DNA of 64,000 nt from an uncultured Aquimarina sp. Lineage in GTDB: Bacteria; Bacteroidota; Bacteroidia; Flavobacteriales; Flavobacteriaceae. How positions within the stretch are numbered: position 1 is the stretch's first letter; each line of letters starts with the position of its first letter. A model generated the notes under the pieces. The model worked only from the letters and a program-made list of their open reading frames with translations. It was not told the origin of the DNA and ran no database searches. The position numbers and the translations under genes were made by a program. Location of the stretch: positions 248,001-312,000 of the forward strand of contig CANNBP010000001.1 in NCBI GenBank assembly GCA_947502885.1. The letters are read 5' to 3'. This document shows positions 53,450 to 61,825 of this stretch, piece by piece.

Positions 53450-54337
53450 ATGAAATTACCTATTTATGCTCTATTGACATTGCTTGTGTCTATCCATGGA
53501 GATAGAATCGATGATAAACTTAAATATCTCAAACAAAAACCACCATCAATAGTTCCAGAAATTTTTGCTCCTAATATTATTTCCAAAGATGATGAATATG
53601 AATTTGGGTCAGTCTTTAATAAAGATGCTACCGAATTCTTCTATGGAGTTGTAATCAACGGAAAAGAAGAAATACGATATTCTAAACTTGTTGGAGAAAA
53701 CTGGAGCAAACCCGAAGTATTATTGACACATAAGAAATATGGTTATAATGATCCTTTTCTTTCACCAGATGAAAATAGATTATACTTTATATCTAAAAGA
53801 GCTTTAGATGGGCAAGGGGATCCAAAAGATTATGACATCTGGTATGTTGAAAGGCTTAATAATGGATGGTCTGAACCTATAAATGCAGGACCAAGTATCA
53901 ACTCAAATAATGATGAATATTACATTTCATTTACTAACAATGGTACTATGTATTTTTCATCAAACAAAGTTGGGTCTAACTTCGATATCTATGCTTCAAA
54001 ATATGTAAATGGAGAATTTCAAAAGCCTGTTCCATTAAGTGATTCAATCAATACATTAGCTTACGAAGCAGATGTTTTTATTGCTCCAGATGAATCTTAT
54101 ATTATTTTTTGTGGTACAAGGCAAGATGGTCTTGGTAGAGGAGATTTGTACATCAGCTTTAAGAACACCAATGGAACTTGGACTAAATCTGTCAATATGG
54201 GTAAACGTATAAACACTAAAAATCATGAGCTTTGTCCATTCGTAAGTAAAGACGGGAAATATTTATTTTACACAAGTAATAAAGATCTTTATTGGGTAGA
54301 TGCAAAAATATTAGAGGACTATAAGAGATCAAAATAA
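53450..54337 (+). CDS. PD40/WD40-like beta-propeller protein
   Basis: A 295-residue protein with a short signal-like N-terminus (MKLPIYALLTLLVSIHG) but no lipobox Cys, unlike its two paralogues. Blades of the PD40 type follow: VFNKDATEFFYGVVINGK, YNDPFLSPDENRLYFISKRALDGQGDPKDYDIWYVE, NGTMYFSSNKVGSNFDIY, FIAPDESYIIFCGTRQDGLGRGDLYISF and SKDGKYLFYTSNKDLYWVDAKIL. It lies 70 bases before a serine hydrolase gene, probably in one operon. Binding role inferred. Confidence 0.88.
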   Translation: MKLPIYALLTLLVSIHGDRIDDKLKYLKQKPPSIVPEIFAPNIISKDDEYEFGSVFNKDATEFFYGVVINGKEEIRYSKLVGENWSKPEVLLTHKKYGYNDPFLSPDENRLYFISKRALDGQGDPKDYDIWYVERLNNGWSEPINAGPSINSNNDEYYISFTNNGTMYFSSNKVGSNFDIYASKYVNGEFQKPVPLSDSINTLAYEADVFIAPDESYIIFCGTRQDGLGRGDLYISFKNTNGTWTKSVNMGKRINTKNHELCPFVSKDGKYLFYTSNKDLYWVDAKILEDYKRSK

Positions 54338-54407
54338 ATGTCAATGATATTAGTTTCATTCCATTTTAAAAACAACATTTTTCATCAAATCAAATTAAAT
54401 CACAATT

Positions 54408-56054
54408 ATGAAATCGAATTATTTTTTAATACTTATCACATGTCTATTACTATCATGCAAGAATAATAGTCAGTCAAAATCAGATAATACAATTTCAAAC
54501 GAAATAGAGAATTTACATTTCTCAAAAGTTGACTTTACAAAAGCTAAAATTTCCTCAGAAGAGTATTCAAAAAACTTCAATTTACATAACGACAACAACC
54601 TTAGTATTGTTTTTAATTTAGATAAACCATTGCTACAAAGTCTTCAAGAATTAGCACCAGCTTTATCTGAAGAAGAGTTATTAAGCAAAGGAAACTTTCA
54701 ATTTTCATATGTAGTAGATGGAAAATTAGTTTATGTAGAAAACTTAAACACCGGAGCAGGACCAAAAACACGTAAAACAGAAACGCTTAGGCAAGTAATT
54801 CCATTAGTAACGCCAGAGCGAATTAATTTTTGGGGTTGGTTTATGTGGAAACGATTTATGAAACTTAATGGAGGGTTAGATGCATTTACCGAAGGAAATC
54901 ACACGTTAAGCATAGAAATAAAACCTTATTTAAGAGATGGTACTTTAAAAGTTGGTCCTCTTTTGGCAAAAGGAAATATCGCTGTAGAAGTGCCTAAAAT
55001 AGATATAGATGAAAGTTTGGTGCCTGTTCAGAAAATAGGACCAAATAGTGGTTGGGAAATTTCTAAAGCTAATTTTAATAATAATAAAATTGAAGCACTC
55101 AATAGAAAAATAGCCGAAGGTAGGTTTGAAGATATTAACGGAATTGTAGTGATAAAAGATGGTGAACTCTTAATAGAGCAATATTTTAACAATGCAACAA
55201 GAGATAATATACACAATGTTAGATCTGTAGGAAAATCATTTACTTCTACAATACTAGGGATTGCTATTAAAGATAAATTAATAAAAAATGAGAATACATT
55301 ATTAAAAGACTTTTACGATTTAAAGTCGTATCAGAATTATAGTGTTAAAAAAGATTCTGTAACACTAAAATCGCTTTTAACAATGAGTTCTGGATTTCTT
55401 GGCGATGATTGGAATGAAGACAGCCTTGGTACTGAAGACAAAATGCAATCTACCGATAATTGGGTGAAATTCACTTTAGATTTACCAATGCATAAAGATA
55501 AAATAATAGGTAAGGATTATAAATATTTCACTGCTGGTGTTGGTTTGCTAGGGGATATTATTCATAGATCAGTCCCTGATGGACTTGTTTCTTATGCAGA
55601 TAAAAAATTATTTGCTCCCCTAGGTATTACCAATTACAAATGGTTTTATACTCCTCAAAATGTTGCATATATAGGAGGAGGCATAGAACTGCGAGCTTTA
55701 GATTTTGCTAAATATGGACAACTTTATAAAAACAAAGGACTTTGGAATGGTAAACAAATCTTAACTGAAGAATGGGTAGAAAAAAGTTTAGCCAAACAAG
55801 TATCGCAATCTTATGCAGGAATAGAAGATGGATATTATGGTTACCTTTTTTGGAATAAAATATATAAAGTAAATGGTAAAAATTATGAAGTTTCTTTTTG
55901 CACAGGTAATGGAGGGAATAAGATTCTCATTTTTAAAGACATTCCTTTTGTTGTAGTTATCACTGCCTCGGCATATGGTAAACCAGGCGCTCATGCCAGT
56001 GTCGATCAAATGATGACTGATTATATATTACCGGCAATTATGGACAAGGATTAG
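54408..56054 (+). CDS. Serine hydrolase lipoprotein with N-terminal extra domain
   Basis: A 548-residue protein with a lipoprotein signal (…CLLLSCKNNSQ). Residues 25-205 are an extra domain rich in strands (LSIVFNLDKPLLQSLQELAP, LSIEIKPYLRDGTLKVGPLLAKGNIAVEVP). The beta-lactamase-fold domain then starts with RFEDINGIVVIKDGELLIEQYF. SxxK is intact at S273-V-G-K276 in VRSVGKSFTST. The second motif lies in YKYFTAGVGLLG and the third in CTGNGGNKI. It resembles the hydrolase at 46841 in the second half. It is paired with the PD40 gene 70 bases upstream. Confidence 0.9.
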   Translation: MKSNYFLILITCLLLSCKNNSQSKSDNTISNEIENLHFSKVDFTKAKISSEEYSKNFNLHNDNNLSIVFNLDKPLLQSLQELAPALSEEELLSKGNFQFSYVVDGKLVYVENLNTGAGPKTRKTETLRQVIPLVTPERINFWGWFMWKRFMKLNGGLDAFTEGNHTLSIEIKPYLRDGTLKVGPLLAKGNIAVEVPKIDIDESLVPVQKIGPNSGWEISKANFNNNKIEALNRKIAEGRFEDINGIVVIKDGELLIEQYFNNATRDNIHNVRSVGKSFTSTILGIAIKDKLIKNENTLLKDFYDLKSYQNYSVKKDSVTLKSLLTMSSGFLGDDWNEDSLGTEDKMQSTDNWVKFTLDLPMHKDKIIGKDYKYFTAGVGLLGDIIHRSVPDGLVSYADKKLFAPLGITNYKWFYTPQNVAYIGGGIELRALDFAKYGQLYKNKGLWNGKQILTEEWVEKSLAKQVSQSYAGIEDGYYGYLFWNKIYKVNGKNYEVSFCTGNGGNKILIFKDIPFVVVITASAYGKPGAHASVDQMMTDYILPAIMDKD

Positions 56055-56219
56055 ATAAGTGTAAAATATATGCTTCCCTAATTCTTTCTAGCTCATTTTT
56101 CACAAGTTGTGCTCAACACCAACTATGGTAGATTATATTATAGAGTTGTCAAATACATAATCTTTAAACATAACTATAAGATTAGCTTTTTGATCATGGT
56201 TGCTCCATATCATACATTT

Positions 56220-56318
56220 CTTCGAGTAGTTCATGAATACATAGAGCAGTTCACAAAATTTACATTGAAATCATGAGATAGAAATACAATTTTTGTAGGA
56301 TAAAAACCATGAAAATAA
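56220..56318 (+). repeat. Second copy of a duplicated upstream block
   Basis: This stretch matches 44671-44770 almost base for base by eye: both read (T)TCATxAATACATAGAGCAGTTCAC, then CAAAATTxACATTGAA, a short divergent part, and TACAAxTTTTGTA followed by an A-rich leader. The two blocks precede genes of different families (a PD40 lipoprotein here, a serine hydrolase-like lipoprotein there), so the promoter region itself has been duplicated or conserved. No transposase or terminal repeat marks it as mobile. Confidence 0.65.
56227..56254 (+). promoter_or_regulatory. Candidate LytTR-binding direct repeat (copy 2)
   Basis: TAGTTCAT (56227-56234) and CAGTTCAC (56247-56254) repeat with the same 20-base period as at 44678-44705. 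They lie about 40 bases upstream of a TACAAxTTTTG element and 75-100 bases before the PD40 start codon, a position suited to activation. Confidence 0.55.
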
Positions 56319-56327
56319 TTGTATATA

Positions 56328-57233
56328 ATGAAAAATAGATACTTCATTTTGACACTTATATTGTCCCTATTTTTAAATGCCTGCAATATCCGAAAAAAGA
56401 GCACAAAAGACAGTGAATCGATACCTATAGGAAACCCTTATCTAAGGCAAAAACCTCCAAGCTTGATTCCTGAAGTTTTTGCTCCTGGTATGGTTTCAAC
56501 AGAGAATTGGGAAATGAGTGGTGTCTTCACACCAGGTTTAAAAGAATTTTATTTCCTCAGAGAAATTGGAGAAAAGGAGGAAGATAAAAAACAAGTGTTC
56601 ATGATGTTTCAACAGAATGATGATGGAAATTGGGAAGATTCAGAGATTTCACAACGAGTAGGTGAGCCTTTTATTTCAACCGACGGTAAAATCATGCATT
56701 TAGGAAGAAGGTATAAGGAGCGTACCGATTCGGGTTGGTCAGAGATTAAAAGGTTAGGAGCTCCTTATGATACCATTCCCATCATGCGAATGACGTCTTC
56801 GTCTAAAGGTACCTATGCTTTTGATGAAGCTGTAGAAGGTAGGAGTATTCTTCGTTATTCTCGATTGATCAATGGTAAACGTGAAGCCCCAATACCATTT
56901 CCAAAAGAGATCAACACCGGAAGGTTTAATGCACACCCTTTTATTGCTCCTGATGAATCCTATGTTCTATGGGATGGTCAACGAGACAATGGCCCTAGAA
57001 ATGCCGAAATTTACGTGAGTTTTAAAGATCCCAATGGTTTATGGCTTGAAGCTATCAAACTTGGTAAAGAAATTAATACAAAAGCCTCAGAATTTGGTGC
57101 ACGTGTGACACCCGATGGGAAATATTTGTTTTTCAATAGGAATACGGGCAAAGTAAAGCCAACAGACAAATACGAAGATGTAGATATATTTTGGGTCGAT
57201 GCTCAGGTCATTGAGAATCTAAGACCTAAATAA
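56328..57233 (+). CDS. PD40/WD40-like beta-propeller lipoprotein
   Basis: From ATG 56328 it has 301 residues, with a lipoprotein signal (…LFLNACNIRKKS) and PD40 blades including LKEFYFLREIGEKEEDKKQ, GTYAFDEAVEGRSILRYSR, FNAHPFIAPDESYVLWDGQRDNGPRNAEIYVSF and PDGKYLFFNRNTGKV, ending [17 protein letters not shown]. It is a close paralogue of the lipoprotein at 48064. Its promoter block is a copy of that in front of the serine hydrolase-like gene at 44856, which suggests shared control by a LytTR regulator. Confidence 0.88.
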   Translation: MKNRYFILTLILSLFLNACNIRKKSTKDSESIPIGNPYLRQKPPSLIPEVFAPGMVSTENWEMSGVFTPGLKEFYFLREIGEKEEDKKQVFMMFQQNDDGNWEDSEISQRVGEPFISTDGKIMHLGRRYKERTDSGWSEIKRLGAPYDTIPIMRMTSSSKGTYAFDEAVEGRSILRYSRLINGKREAPIPFPKEINTGRFNAHPFIAPDESYVLWDGQRDNGPRNAEIYVSFKDPNGLWLEAIKLGKEINTKASEFGARVTPDGKYLFFNRNTGKVKPTDKYEDVDIFWVDAQVIENLRPK

Positions 57234-57292
57234 TTTTATACGACGATGTAGGAGAGGGAAGCAAAATGTATGTAGAATAGGAATTAGCTATT

Positions 57293-57553
57293 TCATAATT
57301 TCGATAAGATTTCTAATTTTTCAAATACAATAACCTTATACATAGCACTTACAGGTACTTTTTTATCTTCAATTAACAAATGGGTTCTACTTGCTTTTGA
57401 AACTCTATTTAAATTGGCAATGTATGATTTATGTGTGCGTTGAAAACTTTTGGATAATAAAGTAGTGATATTAATTAGCGTTTCAGAAATAAGATACATT
57501 CTTGAATCGGTAAGAAACCAAATGAATGAATAAGGTTTAGGTACAGTTATCAA
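57293..57553 (-). pseudogene. LytTR domain remnant of a response regulator
   Basis: An 86-residue frame reads SKSFQRTHKSYIANLNRVSK and KKVPVSAMYKV, which align with the second half of LytTR domains (compare FERIHKSYLVRISEI in the regulator at 42248). The receiver domain and the first strands of the LytTR domain are missing; upstream on the same strand nothing receiver-like remains. It is most likely the tail of a fourth LytTR regulator lost by deletion. A small stand-alone LytTR protein is possible but would lack its first strands. Confidence 0.7.
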
Positions 57554-57747
57554 TAAAGTACTCCTTGATTAGGAATTTAAAAACCAGATTATATCTACTA
57601 AATAGGAGTTATGAAAAAACTAAATGTACATTTGGAAAGTTTTATTTTTGAAGAGTCTCGTGTTTTCTTTTGGGTTTTATAGAAAATAAATACAATAAAA
57701 TAAGAAATTAACCATGGTTATAATTTAAAGTTAGGTAGATTAATTAA

Positions 57748-58064
57748 ATGCGTTTTACTAAAATCTTATTGCTTTTGATCACTTTGATGACTTCTTGTCA
57801 AGGTAAGAAATCAGAAATGAGTATACTATTTACAGGAGATGTTATTTTAGATAGAGGTGTACAAGATCAGATGAGACTGCATGGTGATTCATTGCTAGAA
57901 AATGCACTATAAAAAGTAAAATCTCAAGATTTTTTTATTATTAATTATGAAGGTACATTTACTTCTTCAGACAGAAAATCGCCGACAAAATTGGTGAGAT
58001 TAGTGTCTCTGGAGACGGTGGTATGGTAAAACAATTGAAAGACATATTCTCTGTAAATAGGTAG
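57748..58064 (+). pseudogene. Truncated CapA-like (poly-gamma-glutamate) lipoprotein gene
   Basis: ATG 57748 opens with a lipoprotein signal (MRFTKILLLLITLMTSCQG) and MSILFTGDVILDRGVQD, the start of CapA-type metallophosphatase domains. A TAA at 57910 interrupts the frame, which then goes on as KVKSQDFFIINYEGTFTS, again CapA-like. From about 57990 another frame reads EISVSGDGGMVKQLKDIFSVNR and stops at 58064, which may be the original C-terminus after a large internal deletion. So the gene is broken by a nonsense codon, a frame change and a deletion. Confidence 0.7.
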
Positions 58065-58074
58065 GTTTGAATTG

Positions 58075-58106
58075 AATGCACTGGTTTTTATAGCTGGTGC
58101 ATTTTA
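58075..58106 (+). terminator. Weak hairpin terminator after the CapA remnant
   Basis: AATGCAC (58075-58081) pairs with GTGCATT (58097-58103), with a 15-base loop and a short T tract. Confidence 0.4.
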
Positions 58107-58184
58107 GAGGGCAAAATCATAATAATTAAGGTAGAAAATAATTAAATCTTCTAGGAATTACTATTAATTTAGATAGTAAATTCA

Positions 58185-58209
58185 TAATTTTGCGTATATG
58201 ATACGCCAA
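58185..58209 (+). promoter_or_regulatory. NrtR operator and promoter of nrtR itself
   Basis: TAATTTTG (58185-58192) fits the TAnnTTTG -7 box. The NrtR-type dyad TTTGCGT-N7-ACGCCAA (58189-58209) overlaps it and the ATG at 58198. The transcript would start at or near the start codon, so it may be leaderless, and the repressor would block its own promoter. Confidence 0.72.
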
Positions 58210-58878
58210 AATATTAAAGTAGCAGTAGACGCAGTTGTCTTTGGATATAAAGACAAATCCCTTAATGTATTATTGATTAAAAGAGATATAGAACCTTTTA
58301 AAGATTCTTGGGCATTACCAGGTGGATTGGTTTTGGAGGATGAAAGCCTAGAACAGGCAGTAGAAAGAGAATTAAAGGAGGAAACTAACGTTACTGTTGA
58401 TTACATGGAGCAGTTATACTCTTTCGGAGAGCCGAATAGAGACCCAAGAAACCGGGTTATTAGTGTAGCTTATTTTGCATTGGTAAAACCAGAACACCAT
58501 GATATTAAAGCAGATACAGATGCAAAGGATGTAGCTTGGTTTGATATACAAAAACTTCCAGAATTGGCATTCGATCATAAAAAAATCCTAGAAAGAGCAA
58601 AGGATAGACTGCGTAATAAATTAACTTATGAGCCTATTGGTTTTGATCTGTTAGATGATAAGTTCTTGTTTTCAGATTTAGAAAAGCTATACATGACTAT
58701 TCTAGAAAAACAAATCGATCGAAGAAACTTCAGAAAAAAAATACTTAGCTTTAATATCCTAGAAGAACTAGATGAAAAGGTTTCTGAGGGTAGGGGAAGA
58801 CCGGCTAATCTATTTCAATTCAACAAAAAGCAATACTTCAGACATCAAAAAGAGGGCTTTCTTTTTGATATTAAATAA
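58198..58878 (+). CDS. nrtR: NrtR, Nudix-related transcriptional regulator of NAD metabolism
   Basis: A 226-residue protein. The N-terminal Nudix-like domain (1-145) has the start KVAVDAVVFGYKD and a near-complete Nudix box, GGLVLEDESLEQAVEREL-KEETNV, with the late Gly replaced by Asn. The C-terminal winged helix ends in RGRPANLFQFNKKQYFRHQKEGF, which is diagnostic for NrtR. Known NrtR proteins repress NAD genes and are released by ADP-ribose or related NAD products. Palindromes TTTGCGT-N7-ACGCAAA lie in front of nrtR, of the Prs-like gene and of the NAMPT-like gene, so it probably controls all three units. Confidence 0.93.
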   Translation: MIRQNIKVAVDAVVFGYKDKSLNVLLIKRDIEPFKDSWALPGGLVLEDESLEQAVERELKEETNVTVDYMEQLYSFGEPNRDPRNRVISVAYFALVKPEHHDIKADTDAKDVAWFDIQKLPELAFDHKKILERAKDRLRNKLTYEPIGFDLLDDKFLFSDLEKLYMTILEKQIDRRNFRKKILSFNILEELDEKVSEGRGRPANLFQFNKKQYFRHQKEGFLFDIK

Positions 58879-58975
58879 AAGTTTTCAGCTCATTTTTGCG
58901 AATTATTTAGAAAGGTTTATAATTTAATTATTGTATTTTTTACGCAAAATATTTGGTAGACTCATTCTTGAATTC

Positions 58976-59000
58976 TAAATTTGCGTAAAAATAACACAAT
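58976..59000 (+). promoter_or_regulatory. NrtR operator and promoter of the NAD operon
   Basis: TAAATTTG (58976-58983) is the -7 box; TTTGCGT-N7-ACACAAT (58980-59000) is the overlapping dyad, just before the ATG at 59002. A further ACGCAAA half (58942-58948) lies 38 bases upstream with a poor partner arm at 58928-58934, so a second weak site is possible. Confidence 0.7.
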
Positions 59001-59001
59001 A

Positions 59002-59820
59002 ATGAGATATTTACATTTAGATCCTTCATTTACACCATATAGTAAATCAATAGATTTTGAATCTTTCGTTTTTAGTGGTGGAGAGCCACATATAAAAATA
59101 AAAAAAGAAAATATTGGAGAATGCGTGACCATTACACATCGTATTAATTCTTTCAATGATTTAGGATTGTTATTGATTGCTACAGATGCTTTACGAAGAA
59201 TGGATGTAAAAGTTATACATATTTTTATTCCATATTTTCCTGCAGCAAGGCAAGATAGAGTAATGGTTTTAGGAGAATCATTAAGTGTAAAAGTGTATAC
59301 AGATATAATCAATGCTCAAAATTACGATCAGGTAACTGTTTTTGATCCGCATTCAGAAGTCGTTCCGGCATTATTAAATAATGTCAAAGTGATTCATAAT
59401 TATGAATTTGCAAAGGAATGTTTAAATATAATAAATGAAGAAGTACTATTAATTTCCCCCGATGGTGGAGCATTAAAGAAGATTTATAAAGTTTCTGAAT
59501 ATCTAGGAGGAATTGAAGTAATAGAGTGTTCAAAGAAAAGAGATGTAAAAACTGGACAGTTATCGGGCTTTAGAGTCTATAAAGAGGATCTCGAAGGAAA
59601 ACATTGTGTAATTGTTGATGATATATGTGATGGCGGTGGTACTTTTTTAGGCCTAGCAGAGGTTTTAAAAGAAAAAAAAGCTGGTAAGTTAAGTTTGGTC
59701 GTAGGTCATGGGATTTTTAGTAAAGGAGTTGAAGTACTAAAGAAATCATTTGACAATGTATTTACAACCAATTCTTGTAAGGATATTAATGTAGAAGGAG
59801 TTATACAGATAAAATTATAG
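59002..59820 (+). CDS. prs: Ribose-phosphate pyrophosphokinase-like enzyme
   Basis: From ATG 59002 it has 272 residues, shorter than the usual 310 of PRPP synthetase. Family features are IPYFPAARQDRVMVLGESLSVKVYTDIIN (catalytic RQD region), VFDPHSEVVPALL (ATP/metal region, canonical DLHA) and VDDICDGGGTFLGLAEVL (the PRPP loop, canonical DDMIDTAGT). Prs makes PRPP, needed for nicotinamide salvage. A divergent Prs-like enzyme, Adps, in phage NAD reconstitution instead makes ADP-ribose pyrophosphate. The short length, divergent loop and NAD context leave both options open. It is the first gene of a seven-gene operon under an NrtR operator. Confidence 0.85.
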   Translation: MRYLHLDPSFTPYSKSIDFESFVFSGGEPHIKIKKENIGECVTITHRINSFNDLGLLLIATDALRRMDVKVIHIFIPYFPAARQDRVMVLGESLSVKVYTDIINAQNYDQVTVFDPHSEVVPALLNNVKVIHNYEFAKECLNIINEEVLLISPDGGALKKIYKVSEYLGGIEVIECSKKRDVKTGQLSGFRVYKEDLEGKHCVIVDDICDGGGTFLGLAEVLKEKKAGKLSLVVGHGIFSKGVEVLKKSFDNVFTTNSCKDINVEGVIQIKL

Positions 59821-59825
59821 AATAG

Positions 59826-60761
59826 ATGTTAGATAAAATTAAAGGTGGAATTTTTGGAGTAGCGGTTGGTGATGCAATTGGAGTTCCTTATGAATTTTTG
59901 GATCGAAACCAAATGGATAAAAAACCTGCCAGAGATATGATAGGTTATGGAACACATAATCAACCTGAAGGTACATGGTCAGATGATAGCTCATTAACGT
60001 TTTGTTTGATAGAAAGTCTTATCAAGGGGTATAATCTTGAGGATATAGCAACCAAGTTTTCAGATTGGTTCTATGAGAATTTATGGACTCCAAGAGGGTA
60101 TGTGTTTGATGTTGGTATCACTACTAAAGAAGCTATTTATCAATACAAAAGAGGAATGACACCCGATTTATGCGGAGGGTTAGATGAATATTCTAATGGG
60201 AATGGTTCGTTGATGAGGATTTTACCGTTGGTATATTATTTAAAAGATGAAACAGATATTAATAAAAGGTTTGATATAGTGAAAAGAGTTTCTTCTATTA
60301 CTCATGGTCATTTACGATCAGTTTTCTCTTGTTTTATTTATATAGAATATGCTTTGTTATTATTAATAGGTAAGGATAAGGAAATGGCTTATTCTGAAAT
60401 AAAAAAACCTATTTTGAATTTTGCAATTCAAAACGATTTTAACCCAAAGGAAATACAACTTTTTGCCAGAATTTTGGAAGAAGATATTTCAGAACAAGAT
60501 CGATTTAATATCAAAGGAACTGGATATGTTTTGAGATCATTAGAAGCATCATTTTGGTGCTTGTTAAATTCGGATTCCTATTCCGAAGCAGTTCTTAAAG
60601 CTGTAAATCTAGGAGAAGATACTGACACTACGGCCGCCATCACAGGAGGTTTAGCAGGTCTATATTATGGTTATGATCACATTCCTGAAACCTGGAAATT
60701 ACAATTAGCTCGATTTGAAGATATAGAAGAGTTAATCGAGCGATTTAATAAAAGTTTATAA
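59826..60761 (+). CDS. ADP-ribosylglycohydrolase (ARH/DraG family)
   Basis: A 311-residue all-helical protein with both metal sites of the family: KGGIFGVAVGDAIGVPYEF at 6-24 with TWSDDSSLTF (D53, D54) and the late NLGEDTDTTAAITGGLAGLYYG (about 268-289). These Mg2+ enzymes remove ADP-ribose from Arg, Ser or other acceptors, or cleave ADP-ribose compounds. It is 5 bases after the Prs-like gene and overlaps the start of the next by one base (TAATG). Confidence 0.95.
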   Translation: MLDKIKGGIFGVAVGDAIGVPYEFLDRNQMDKKPARDMIGYGTHNQPEGTWSDDSSLTFCLIESLIKGYNLEDIATKFSDWFYENLWTPRGYVFDVGITTKEAIYQYKRGMTPDLCGGLDEYSNGNGSLMRILPLVYYLKDETDINKRFDIVKRVSSITHGHLRSVFSCFIYIEYALLLLIGKDKEMAYSEIKKPILNFAIQNDFNPKEIQLFARILEEDISEQDRFNIKGTGYVLRSLEASFWCLLNSDSYSEAVLKAVNLGEDTDTTAAITGGLAGLYYGYDHIPETWKLQLARFEDIEELIERFNKSL

Positions 60762-61306
60762 TGAAATACACATTAAAGAATACACAAGAACAATTTAATA
60801 AGGGAAAGAGTCTAAAGTATCTTTTCTTTTGGGGACATACGCCAAATAAAGATGAAAGTATTGGTAAGAGTTGTTTTAGCCAATGGTGGTCATCCTCTTT
60901 TGAAGTTAATGGGATTTACTATAAAACAGCAGAGCATTGGATGATGGCCGAAAAGGCACGATTATTTGAGGATCACAAAATTTTGGAACAAATAATTGTT
61001 TGTAATCATCCTATGGAAGCCAAACAGCTAGGAAGAAAGGTTAAAAATTTTGAGCCAAAGGTTTGGGATCAACATAAGTATGAAATTGTAAAGGAAGGAA
61101 GCTTACACAAGTTTTCTCAACATGAAGATTTGAAAGAATTTTTACTAAATACTAAAAAAAGAGTATTAGTAGAAGCAAGTCCTAGAGATAGAATTTGGGG
61201 AATTGGGATGGGACAGAGTAATGAAAAAGCACAAAACCCTAATTTATGGAGAGGACAGAACCTCTTAGGTTTTGCCTTGATGGAAGTGAGGGATGAGTTA
61301 AAATAA
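60761..61306 (+). CDS. NADAR family N-glycosidase (YbiA-like)
   Basis: A 181-residue protein with the NADAR/YbiA pattern: FFWGHTPNKDE, FSQWWSSSFEVNGIYYKTAEHWMMAEKARLF, EAKQLGRKVKNFEPKVWDQHKYEIV, and near the end LVEASPRDRIWGIGMG with NPNLWRGQNLLG. NADAR proteins remove N-glycosidic adducts, including ADP-ribose from guanine bases, and YbiA acts on riboflavin intermediates. In this setting ADP-ribose removal is the better fit. Translationally coupled to the gene before it. Confidence 0.95.
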   Translation: MKYTLKNTQEQFNKGKSLKYLFFWGHTPNKDESIGKSCFSQWWSSSFEVNGIYYKTAEHWMMAEKARLFEDHKILEQIIVCNHPMEAKQLGRKVKNFEPKVWDQHKYEIVKEGSLHKFSQHEDLKEFLLNTKKRVLVEASPRDRIWGIGMGQSNEKAQNPNLWRGQNLLGFALMEVRDELK

Positions 61307-61312
61307 TTAAAA

Positions 61313-61825
61313 ATGATACTAAAGGTAATTCAAGCTGATATTACAGCAATAGAAGTTGACGCAATTGTCAACGCTGCAAATTCATCTTTGCTAGGAGGAA
61401 GTGGAGTAGATGGTGCTATTCACCGCAAGGGGGGAATTCAAATTCTGGAAGCCTGTAAAGCTATTCTTGCTAAACAAGGTAAATGTAAAGTTGGAGAAGC
61501 TGTAATCACAACAGCTGGAAATTTACCTTCTAAATATGTAATTCATACCGTTGGCCCGGTTTGGAATCAGGGAGGTATAGAAAAGGAACAGTTACTGACT
61601 AATTGCTACCTAAATTCAATGAATATGGCAATAGAGAATGAAATTAAAACTATTGGGTTTCCAAACATCAGTACAGGGATTTATAAGTTCCCTAAAGAAT
61701 TAGCGGCAAAAATCGCAATAGAAACAGTGAGAAGTTTCGTAGATTCAAGTAAACTACAAGAAGTTATGTTTGTTTGTTTCGATCTTGAAAATTTCGAGCT
61801 TTATAAAAAGTTATTAAAACAATGA
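61313..61825 (+). CDS. MacroD-type macrodomain ADP-ribose hydrolase
   Basis: A 170-residue single macrodomain: [37 protein letters not shown] at 5-41 holds the catalytic and ribose-binding residues (the two Asn and the GG-G-VDGAI loop), and [18 protein letters not shown] the phosphate loop. These proteins remove ADP-ribose from acidic residues, deacetylate O-acetyl-ADP-ribose or process ADP-ribose 1''-phosphate. It overlaps the KptA gene by 4 bases (ATGA), consistent with shared substrates: KptA produces ADP-ribose 1'',2''-cyclic phosphate. Confidence 0.95.
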   Translation: MILKVIQADITAIEVDAIVNAANSSLLGGSGVDGAIHRKGGIQILEACKAILAKQGKCKVGEAVITTAGNLPSKYVIHTVGPVWNQGGIEKEQLLTNCYLNSMNMAIENEIKTIGFPNISTGIYKFPKELAAKIAIETVRSFVDSSKLQEVMFVCFDLENFELYKKLLKQ

